Positions 1-6,080 of a DNA stretch of 10,187 bases are shown piece by piece. The notes under the pieces were generated by a model that made no database searches, was not told the origin of the DNA, and was given only the letters and a program-made list of their open reading frames with translations. Numbering within the stretch: the stretch's first letter is position 1; each line of letters begins with the position of its first letter. A program made the translations under genes and the position numbers. The stretch covers positions 1 to 10,187 of the forward strand of contig JAHFFM010000060.1 in assembly GCA_023247935.1 (NCBI GenBank), given 5' to 3'. This DNA comes from Candidatus Omnitrophota bacterium. Its GTDB lineage: Bacteria; Omnitrophota; Gorgyraeia; 2-02-FULL-51-18.

Positions 1-989
1 TTTGTATTCGTCAAAAGAATGGGTATGCAAGGAATCAGCATCGTGTAAACAGGCAACCAATGCCAATCATCCGCACGCAATATGGCTTGAAAAACAAATA
101 ACAGACCTGTAGCCGTAAAAATAAACAAAGTCGCATAATGCTTTTCCGCTCTCAAACGCCATTGTAACCCTAAATAAAAAATCAGGACAGGATAAGCCAG
201 CAACGGAAAAGCACGGCGCAAAAAATCTGAAGAATTAAAAATTCCAATTATGAAAGTACTTGGTTTTAAAAACGAATAAATATTCGCAAGGCTTAACGGA
301 TAGTTTAAATGATGGAATGGCGCGTACACCTTTATCGGATAAACAAAAAAATTGTAGTAAAGATCTCCAAAATCTACTCTCACTAAAAAATAAATGGCGA
401 CGGGCAGAATAACGAGCAGAAATCCCCTAAAAAATTTGGACAAACCGTGATACATCTGCGTAAGAATGCAACCTATGGCAACAAATCCGATCCCGATATC
501 CTGGCGAAAAAGCGCCGCTAAACCGCCCATTGCGCCGCTAAGGTAAATAAAATTTGCTTTCCTCTGCCCTAGCGATTGCAACAAAAAATAAATGCCGATC
601 AGGACAGCCAAAAGAGCCGCAGGACGCGGACCCGGATAATGAGAGAAATCTCCCAAAACGCAAAGAGCTAAAACAGAACTTGCAATCGACAGTACCATAG
701 GAGCAAATAACCGGCAAATCACATATACCATGGCTACGATTCCGGCGAGCATCCCGCAAGAAAGCAGGCGTTCCACCGTCAGCAATTGACCAAAAATTTT
801 GAATAAAAAAGCTAGTAAATAGTAATATCCCGGCGTGGTAATGGCCATAAAATCACGGTAAGGGGTAGCGCCGCGTAAAATTTCCATAGCGCCGCAAACC
901 CACTCACCATCGTCCAGATAAATCATCCCTACGCGGCTGCCAATAAATAAATAGAAAAAAGAACTAAGATAAATCAGAATGGCGACGAT
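1..989 (-). CDS. GT-C / PMT-family (GT39-like) membrane glycosyltransferase, 3' end outside the window, start uncertain
   Basis: My own translation of the minus strand gives one open frame from base 1013 to the left edge (337 codons, no stop). The product is very hydrophobic, with many membrane segments. A first membrane helix (roughly residues 1-18 counted from base 989) is followed by the acidic loop LDDGEW (25-30), then RGATPYRDF and TTPGYYYL. This is the layout of lipid-phosphate-sugar-dependent glycosyltransferases (PMT/ArnT type), in which the first periplasmic loop carries the catalytic acidic residues. Later, ALFRQDIGIGF and DDWHWLPVY also fit the family. Such proteins transfer sugars from polyprenyl-phosphate donors to lipids, glycans or proteins; the substrate cannot be told here. 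The start is a problem. The first in-frame ATG of the open stretch (base 926) lies after helix 1. An ATC at 989 has GGAG 8 nt upstream. An ATG at 1025 is in frame but is followed by TGA at codon 4. The family call is fairly secure; the 5' end is not. Confidence 0.72.
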   Translation of the reverse strand, partial: MVAILIYLSSFFYLFIGSRVGMIYLDDGEWVCGAMEILRGATPYRDFMAITTPGYYYLLAFLFKIFGQLLTVERLLSCGMLAGIVAMVYVICRLFAPMVLSIASSVLALCVLGDFSHYPGPRPAALLAVLIGIYFLLQSLGQRKANFIYLSGAMGGLAALFRQDIGIGFVAIGCILTQMYHGLSKFFRGFLLVILPVAIYFLVRVDFGDLYYNFFVYPIKVYAPFHHLNYPLSLANIYSFLKPSTFIIGIFNSSDFLRRAFPLLAYPVLIFYLGLQWRLRAEKHYATLFIFTATGLLFVFQAILRADDWHWLPVYTMLIPCIPILLTNT

Positions 990-1103
990 GCTATAAACTC
1001 CGCTAGAATAATCTCATAAACCCATGATAAACCAAGACCCGTTTCCTTTCCCACTTTTTTAGCAGTAAAAAGGTGGCACGGCAAAAACAGCAGGGTCAAT
1101 CGA

Positions 1104-1757
1104 CTAGAGATGATGTTTGATATTCCGGCCTTCTTCGATGAAAACCACTTCTTCGCCGATATTGGTGGCGTGGTCGGCGATACGTTCCAGGTTTCGACTG
1201 ACTAAAATCAGTTCGACGGCGCGGGCGATGCTATTCGGACTTTCCATCATGTACGTCAGCAATTCACGGAAAATTTGATCGTTGATCCGGTCAACCTGAT
1301 CATCCGCGCGACAAACTTCTTTGGCAAGCTCAGAATCGTGGTGAATGAAAGCATGAATACTGTCTTTGATCATTTTTTGAGTGAGCGTGGCCATATGCGG
1401 GATATCGATCAAGGGCTTGAGTGGAGGCTCTTTGAGCAAACGCTGGGAAATTTCAGCGATATTAAAAGCCTGGTCCGCAACCCTTTCGAGATTATTATTA
1501 ATTTTAAGAATAGCCGTCAAAAGACGCAGGTCCCGCGCCGCGGGCTGCCGCAACGCCAAAAGCCTCAGCGCGTCGTCCTCAATTTCAATTTCAAGCTGGT
1601 TCACGCGGTCTTCCAAAATAAACACTTCTTCGGCCAAGGATTCTTTTCTTTGAACCAGCGCTTCAACGGAATAATGAATCATTTGCTGCGCCGTATCCGC
1701 CATGGACAGCAGTTTTTGTTTTAAATGGATCAATTCTTCGTCAAAATGGCGTTCCAT
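1104..1757 (-). CDS. phoU: Phosphate signalling/transport accessory protein PhoU
   Basis: This 217-residue protein has the usual PhoU length and two-fold architecture of paired three-helix bundles. Each half carries the conserved metal-binding signature: NNLERVADQAFNIAE around residues 88-102 and RNLERIADHATNIGEE around 188-203. The family-typical QPAARDLR lies near residue 71, and the C-terminus VVFIEEGRNIKH is also characteristic. PhoU is a peripheral cytoplasmic protein that links the PstSCAB transporter to the PhoR-type sensor kinase and damps the Pho response and phosphate uptake when phosphate is plentiful. The frame stays open upstream to base 1856, but homology begins at MERHF. That ATG (1755-1757) sits one base after the stop of the preceding gene and has GGAG 8-10 nt upstream, so I chose it. 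It is the last gene of the pst operon, and I saw no strong terminator after it. Confidence 0.95.
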   Translation of the reverse strand: MERHFDEELIHLKQKLLSMADTAQQMIHYSVEALVQRKESLAEEVFILEDRVNQLEIEIEDDALRLLALRQPAARDLRLLTAILKINNNLERVADQAFNIAEISQRLLKEPPLKPLIDIPHMATLTQKMIKDSIHAFIHHDSELAKEVCRADDQVDRINDQIFRELLTYMMESPNSIARAVELILVSRNLERIADHATNIGEEVVFIEEGRNIKHHL

Positions 1758-1758
1758 A

Positions 1759-2352
1759 TCAATTCTCCGTTTCCGTACGAAGCCGGCTGATAGCCGGGCG
1801 TGTTTGCGGTTCTGAGTCATAAACGCAAAAAACAAACAAATCTTCCAAAAACTCATCGCTTAATTCAGGATTCGTCTCCAAAACCGTATTCAAGGTTTGC
1901 ACATAATCGCCCGGCGGTTTCGCGATAAAGACTCCCCGGCGTTCCAGGCTTCCGACACCCATATAAATAAAGCGTTCACGATCCGCGGCGCTCATTTTGC
2001 GCCAGTCTTTACCCTGAAGCTGGTCCAAAGTTTTTGTCGCGGGTTCCGGGCCGGAGGGCGTTTGCGTGGTGGGCTGTTTAATCGTTCCTGGCGCTGCGGT
2101 TGCTTTAGACGGTTTCACAAGCTGATTTTTGAGCGCATTATTTTGCGCTTCCAAGTTTTTGATTTTATTTTCAAGCTTTACCTTGTCGGGTCCGGCTGGC
2201 GCCGCTTCCCATTGCTTTTTGAATTTTGTAAGCATGGATTTATTTGCGGAAATGGAACGCTTCAATGTATCGGCTAAACTCCCCGCTTGCACGGGAAATG
2301 ACAAAATCAAAGAAAGGCAGGTAACCAGCGAAAAAAAACGAAAAAACCTCAT
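1759..2352 (-). CDS. Secreted coiled-coil protein of unknown function inside the pst-phoU operon
   Basis: I do not recognise this 197-residue protein. It has a Sec signal peptide (about residues 1-23, ending VQA). A charged, heptad-rich stretch follows (about 27-79) that looks like a helical hairpin or coiled coil, then a Pro/Thr/Ala-rich linker (about 80-108). A compact C-terminal domain (about 110-192) contains DWRKMSAADRERFIY, an RRG at 138-140, NPELSDEF and YDSEPQTR. There is no lipobox, so it is probably free in the periplasm or associated with a membrane partner. Its ATG overlaps the pstB stop by 4 nt (ATGA), and its stop is one base before the phoU ATG, so it is almost certainly made together with the Pst/PhoU system. 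A role as a periplasmic accessory of phosphate uptake or sensing is inference from position only. The C-terminal part faintly recalls small Rap1a/Tai-like helical domains, but I would not name it so. Confidence 0.85.
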   Translation of the reverse strand: MRFFRFFSLVTCLSLILSFPVQAGSLADTLKRSISANKSMLTKFKKQWEAAPAGPDKVKLENKIKNLEAQNNALKNQLVKPSKATAAPGTIKQPTTQTPSGPEPATKTLDQLQGKDWRKMSAADRERFIYMGVGSLERRGVFIAKPPGDYVQTLNTVLETNPELSDEFLEDLFVFCVYDSEPQTRPAISRLRTETEN

Positions 2353-3203
2353 CCAAATCGACCGGTGATATAACTTTCCGTCATGGAGTTGTCAGGTTTG
2401 GTGAATATCTTTGTGGTTTCACCAAATTCAATCAGTTTCCCCATTAACAAAAACCCGGTTTCATCCGAAACGCGCGCGGCTTGCTGCATGTTATGCGTGA
2501 CAATAACAATGGTGTATTCATTCTTGAGTTGAAAAATCAATTCTTCGATGCGGGATGTGGCTGTGGGGTCCAAAGCCGAGCATGGCTCATCCATGAGAAG
2601 AATTTCGGGGTCCATAGCCAAAGCTCGCGCAATACAAAGCCGTTGCTGTTGGCCCCCTGAAAGTGCCAAGGCTGACTTATCCAAACGATCTTTTACTTCT
2701 TCCCATAACGCGGCATGTTTCAATGATTCTTCCACCACTCTGTCCAATTGTTGCCGGTTTTTCACGCCAAGAATGCGGAGGCCATAAGCGATATTTTCGT
2801 AAATGGATTTCACAAAAGGCGTAGACTTCTGAAACACCATGCCAACTTTCCGGCGAAGCGAAACCACATCGGTGCCGGGACCATAAATATCCACTCCGTC
2901 AATTCGAACGCTTCCCTCAAGCCGTGCCGTTGGATTCAAATCATTCATGCGGTTTAACGTTCTAAGAAAAGTGGACTTTCCGCAGCCGGAAGGGCCGATT
3001 AAGGCTGTGACATGATTCTTTTTAAGACGCATGTTAATATTTTCCAGAGAGCGGTTGCCTCCATAATAAAAATTGAGGCGGTCCACCTCTATTTTAATCG
3101 TGGCTTCAACAGGAGCTTGCGAATGAGTCTGTCCAGCGTTTACGGTGTGCAGTTTGTTCACAAATGGAGAATTTGGCGTAGATTTAATCATAATTTCGCT
3201 CAT
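2349..3203 (-). CDS. pstB: Phosphate ABC transporter ATP-binding protein PstB
   Basis: This 284-residue ATPase drives high-affinity phosphate import with the PstC/PstA channel. All nucleotide-binding elements are intact: Walker A GPSGCGKST (70-78), Q-loop glutamine 125 in MVFQKSTPF, signature LSGGQQQRL (181-189), Walker B ILLMDEP (201-207), D-loop SALD (209-212) and the switch histidine 237 in VTHNMQQA. The body is strongly PstB-like, including the SIYENIAYGLRI segment and the C-terminal TESYITGRFG. PstB usually has proline-rich residues after QK (QKPNPF); here they are QKSTPF, a mild variation. About 35 extra residues, rich in small and polar amino acids, precede the conserved domain. The start at 3203 has AGGAGG 11 nt upstream, a little far. 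An alternative ATG four codons in has no better ribosome site. The TGA stop overlaps the next gene's ATG by 4 nt. Confidence 0.97.
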   Translation of the reverse strand: MSEIMIKSTPNSPFVNKLHTVNAGQTHSQAPVEATIKIEVDRLNFYYGGNRSLENINMRLKKNHVTALIGPSGCGKSTFLRTLNRMNDLNPTARLEGSVRIDGVDIYGPGTDVVSLRRKVGMVFQKSTPFVKSIYENIAYGLRILGVKNRQQLDRVVEESLKHAALWEEVKDRLDKSALALSGGQQQRLCIARALAMDPEILLMDEPCSALDPTATSRIEELIFQLKNEYTIVIVTHNMQQAARVSDETGFLLMGKLIEFGETTKIFTKPDNSMTESYITGRFG

Positions 3204-3214
3204 TTTATAGCATT

Positions 3215-3220
3215 CCTCCT
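3215..3220 (-). promoter_or_regulatory. Ribosome binding site of pstB overlapping the pstA stop
   Basis: On the minus strand this is AGGAGG, a perfect core Shine-Dalgarno. It overlaps two bases of the pstA TAG stop and lies 11 nt before the pstB ATG. The long spacing and the overlap suggest that ribosomes terminating on pstA feed pstB translation. Confidence 0.7.
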
Positions 3221-4139
3221 ATTTCTGGGAAAATATTTTGGACTGTCTTGTCACAAAATATCTTGCCTGCAGATTGACAATGAAAACGAGCAAAATCAAC
3301 ACCAAAGCGCCAGCCCAGGCCTGGCGATGCCAGTCATCAAAAGGAGAAATCGCGTACGCAAAAATTTGAATAGGAAGCGCTGAAATCGGCTGTGTTAAGG
3401 AACTATGCCAAAAACGATTTCCAAAAGCCGTGAAAAGGAGTGGAGCTGTTTCGCCCGCCACACGGGCCAAGGCCACCATAATGCCCGTGAGAATCCCTCC
3501 CATAGCTGTCTGGAGCACAATATCGGTTGTCACCCGCCAACGAGGAATACCCAACGCCACACCCGCTTCCCGGAGCGATGGAGGAACCATGCGGATAAAT
3601 TGTTCCGTTGTCCGGGTGATAATCGGAATCATCATAATGCCCAGCGCTACGCCGCCTGAAATAGCCGAAAAACTTCTCATAGGAATCACAAACAGCGCGT
3701 ACGCGAAAGTGCCATAAACAATTGAAGGAATTCCATTCATCACATCCGTGGTAAATCGAATTACTCCGGCAAAACGAGTACCCGCATATTCGGATAAATA
3801 AACACCCGCGGCCAATCCAACCGGTACGCCGACGCATAATGCGATGGCGAGCAAAATCAAAGTACCCACAATGGCATTCGCCATTCCGCCGCCGCTTTCG
3901 CCTACCGGCTTCGGAAGTTTTGTGAAAAAATCCCAATTTAGAGATGAAAGCCCTTGATGCAGCAAATCATAGAGAATGCTAAAAAGAGGCCACAGCACTA
4001 GCAAAGCGCAAAGCGAAAGAGCGTAAACCGCCAAGCGGTCTTTCCATTCCCTTACCGCCCGTGTTTTACGAAAAGCTTCGGCTATGCCGCGCGCATCGCT
4101 TGTGGCTGACGAGAGAACTGTTTGCGTTCCATTGACCAT
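3219..4139 (-). CDS. pstA: Phosphate ABC transporter permease PstA
   Basis: This is a 306-residue inner-membrane permease, one half of the PstCA channel. An N-terminal cytoplasmic stretch (about 1-32) precedes the first membrane segment (about RLAVYALSL onward), followed by the periplasmic loop LHQGLSSLNWDFFTKLP and further helices. The binding-protein-dependent transport signature (EAA loop), which docks on PstB, is clear: PPSLREAGVALGIPRW, then the conserved ARVAGETAPLLFTAFGN of PstA proteins. The start is supported by AAGGA 7 nt upstream. It is the only ATG/GTG/TTG before the first helix, so the gene starts inside pstC, with a 58-nt overlap in a different frame. The stop lies 15 nt before pstB. 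Length and motifs are normal, with no sign of damage. Confidence 0.96.
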   Translation of the reverse strand: MVNGTQTVLSSATSDARGIAEAFRKTRAVREWKDRLAVYALSLCALLVLWPLFSILYDLLHQGLSSLNWDFFTKLPKPVGESGGGMANAIVGTLILLAIALCVGVPVGLAAGVYLSEYAGTRFAGVIRFTTDVMNGIPSIVYGTFAYALFVIPMRSFSAISGGVALGIMMIPIITRTTEQFIRMVPPSLREAGVALGIPRWRVTTDIVLQTAMGGILTGIMVALARVAGETAPLLFTAFGNRFWHSSLTQPISALPIQIFAYAISPFDDWHRQAWAGALVLILLVFIVNLQARYFVTRQSKIFSQK

Positions 4140-5038
4140 ATAAGCATCCTTGCTAAAACGTTCACAAAAATGGAGACAAAAAGAAGCACCAAACCGATTT
4201 CAATCAACGCGGATTGATAAATTTTCCCGGTTGCCTCCGTAAATTCATTCGCAATGACGCTGGCGAGCGTATAGCCAGGCGAAAAAAGCGACGCGGAAAT
4301 TTTGACATTATTCCCTATAATCATGGTTACCGCCATCGTCTCCCCTATCGCCCGGCCTAGAGCGAGAATCACGGCGCCCACAATCCCTGTTTTTCCATAA
4401 CTTAAAATAATGGACCTCATGGCTTCCCAGCGCGTGGCCCCAAGCGCATAAGCCGCCTCTTTATAAATTGTCGGCACAGACAATATCACTTCCCGCGAGA
4501 CAGAAATAATAAAAGGGACGATCATCACAGCCAAGACCACGCTCGCAGAAAGAAATCCTACGCCGTAATTAGGTCCTTGGAAAAAAGGCAAAAAACCGAG
4601 GGTTTTACCCAAAAATGGCTGCACAACATTGCGCATTTGCGGCACCAATTCAAACACCGCCCACAAACCATAGACGACACTTGGAATGGCCGCCAGCAAG
4701 TCCACCAGCATGGAAACCGTATTCCGGATCCAAATGGGAGCGTACTCTGCCAAATACAAAGCCGTCCCCACTCCGATAGGCACGGCTATCAATAAAGCGA
4801 CAAAAGAGGAAACAAGTGTTCCATAGATAAAAGGCAGGGCTCCAAAATTTTCAAAAACCGGATCCCAAGTCGTTGTCCATAAAAAAGCAGGGCCGAATTT
4901 CTGGATGGAGGGCCAGGAAGCGTGAAGCAGCATTGCGAATATCAAAAAAGCCAACGCCAGGATGACGCAGGAAAGCGCCATCACTGTGCGTTGGAAAACG
5001 ATATCTCCCCAATCTTTCCGGTTTTCAGAAGAGGCCAT
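4082..5038 (-). CDS. pstC: Phosphate ABC transporter permease PstC
   Basis: This 318-residue inner-membrane permease pairs with PstA. It has about six hydrophobic segments and a large periplasmic loop after the first helix containing FGPAFLWTTTWDPVFENFGALPF, typical of PstC (usually W.P....FG..P.I.GT). The EAA loop reads VPTIYKEAAYALGATRWEA and is followed by LGRAIGETMAVTMIIGN, which is diagnostic for PstC. The frame allows a TTG at 5041, but the adjacent ATG at 5038 is preferred because AAAGGA lies 3-4 nt upstream of it and would abut the TTG. The gap from the pstS stop is 13 nt. The 3' end runs 58 nt into pstA, ending MRAA then TAG. Confidence 0.96.
   Translation of the reverse strand: MASSENRKDWGDIVFQRTVMALSCVILALAFLIFAMLLHASWPSIQKFGPAFLWTTTWDPVFENFGALPFIYGTLVSSFVALLIAVPIGVGTALYLAEYAPIWIRNTVSMLVDLLAAIPSVVYGLWAVFELVPQMRNVVQPFLGKTLGFLPFFQGPNYGVGFLSASVVLAVMIVPFIISVSREVILSVPTIYKEAAYALGATRWEAMRSIILSYGKTGIVGAVILALGRAIGETMAVTMIIGNNVKISASLFSPGYTLASVIANEFTEATGKIYQSALIEIGLVLLFVSIFVNVLARMLIWSMERKQFSRQPQAMRAA
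4147..4151 (-). promoter_or_regulatory. Ribosome binding site of pstA inside pstC
   Basis: AAGGA on the minus strand, 7 nt before the pstA ATG at 4137-4139. It supports initiation within the pstC coding sequence and therefore the 58-nt overlap. Confidence 0.6.
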
Positions 5039-5051
5039 CAATCCTTTAAAT

Positions 5052-6068
5052 TTATACCTTTACGTCTTCGAGCTTCTTATCGATCATTTGCACAACTTCT
5101 TGAGGAAGCGGCGCGTACAACAGATCTTTGGCGTATTGTTGACCATCATGAACAGCCCAACGGACAAAATCCAGAATGGCCTGCCCTTTGATTTTATCAT
5201 CGGCGTTTTTATAAATCAAAAGCCATGTAAAGGCCGCGATCGGATAAGCATCCGCGTTCTTGCTGTTCACAAGAGACACACGGAAATCCGAAGGAATGGT
5301 TACGCCTTCAGCAGCTTTGGAGGTGCTGTCAAGTGTCGGCTCAATAAAATTGCCCGATTGATTCTGGACAAACGCAAAAGCCAGGTTATTTTTTTCGGCA
5401 TAGGAAAGCTCCACATAACCGATAGCGCCCGGGCTCTGCTTAATCAAACCCGCGACCCCTTCGTTGCCTTTTCCTCCCAATCCTACCGGCCAGTTCACGG
5501 AAGTGCCTTTACCCACTTGCAATTTCCATGCGCCGCTCACGGAGCTAAGGTAGTCAACAAAAATAAAGGTTGTGCCGCTTCCATCCGAACGATGAGCCAC
5601 AATAATCGGCATATCAGGAATGCTTAATCCCGGGTTTGCCGCGGCAATCTTCGCATCGCTCCACTGGGTAATTTTTCCAAGAAAGATGTCCCCAATCACT
5701 TCCGGAGACAATTTCAAACCTTTTTCAACACCGGGGAGGTTATAAGCCATAACCACAGCACCCATCACGGTCGGAATGTGAAAAATCCGGCCCGGAGCGT
5801 CCGCAAGCTGCTGGTCCGTCATAGGTCCATCTGATGCGCCAAAATCCACGGTTTTAGCAGTGATTTGTTTAATACCGCCGCCCGAACCGATCGATTGGTA
5901 ATTAAAACGCACGTCCGGTTTTACAGACGTATACACATCGAACCATTTCGAATAAATCGGGTAAGGGAACGTAGCGCCCGCTCCGTTGATAAGCACAGGA
6001 GCAGCAGCCATCGCCGCGGTCGCGGCAATTCCCAATCCGATCAGAAGAGCAAAAGATTTCTTAATCAT
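5052..6068 (-). CDS. pstS: Periplasmic phosphate-binding protein PstS
   Basis: This is a 338-residue high-affinity phosphate-binding protein that delivers phosphate to PstCAB. It has a Sec signal peptide with KK at 3-4, a hydrophobic core and a probable cut after AMA (residue 21). No lipobox cysteine is present, so it should be soluble in the periplasm. The ligand-binding motifs are all there: GAGATFPYPIY (29-39), YQSIGSGGG (57-65), FGASDGPM (76-83) and HRSDGSGTTF (159-168), followed by GKGNEGV and GAIGYVELSYA. The arginine/serine/aspartate set of the phosphate site (R160, S161, D162, D80) is intact. The start ATG has GGAGG 5 nt upstream and lies 12 nt after the porin stop, so it is expressed from the Pho-box promoter upstream of the porin. 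No separate promoter fits in the gap. Confidence 0.97.
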   Translation of the reverse strand: MIKKSFALLIGLGIAATAAMAAAPVLINGAGATFPYPIYSKWFDVYTSVKPDVRFNYQSIGSGGGIKQITAKTVDFGASDGPMTDQQLADAPGRIFHIPTVMGAVVMAYNLPGVEKGLKLSPEVIGDIFLGKITQWSDAKIAAANPGLSIPDMPIIVAHRSDGSGTTFIFVDYLSSVSGAWKLQVGKGTSVNWPVGLGGKGNEGVAGLIKQSPGAIGYVELSYAEKNNLAFAFVQNQSGNFIEPTLDSTSKAAEGVTIPSDFRVSLVNSKNADAYPIAAFTWLLIYKNADDKIKGQAILDFVRWAVHDGQQYAKDLLYAPLPQEVVQMIDKKLEDVKV

Positions 6069-6073
6069 GCTTT

Positions 6074-6078
6074 CCTCC
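6074..6078 (-). promoter_or_regulatory. Ribosome binding site of pstS
   Basis: GGAGG on the minus strand, 5 nt before the pstS ATG, within the 12-nt gap after the porin stop. It is a strong core site, as expected for an abundant binding protein. Confidence 0.7.
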
Positions 6079-6080
6079 GG

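Noticed and set aside
538..759. 73-codon minus-strand open frame at the left end
   Set aside because: It is an alternative frame of the glycosyltransferase gene, which is open across the entire region and has family motifs.
1051..1076. Hairpin CCAC-T5/A5-GTGG with a 6-nt loop between phoU and the glycosyltransferase gene, a possible terminator
   Set aside because: The stem is mostly A/T, it contains an A-C mismatch when read in the transcribed (minus) direction, and no T-run follows on that strand. It may be chance.
1275..1724. 149-codon plus-strand open frame opposite phoU
   Set aside because: It is fully antisense to phoU, which has all family motifs; no independent evidence of coding.
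1758..1856. 33-codon upstream extension of phoU in the same frame
   Set aside because: It overlaps the C-terminus of the preceding gene, has no PhoU homology, and the ATG at 1757 has a ribosome site and the expected N-terminus.
3403..3936. 177-codon minus-strand open frame inside pstA in another frame
   Set aside because: It is rich in Cys, Gly, Arg and His in a way typical of an out-of-frame reading of a membrane protein; pstA itself is unambiguous.
4962..5627. 221-codon plus-strand open frame across the pstC/pstS junction
   Set aside because: It lies entirely opposite well-supported pst genes, has no recognisable domain or ribosome site and shows the composition of an antisense shadow.
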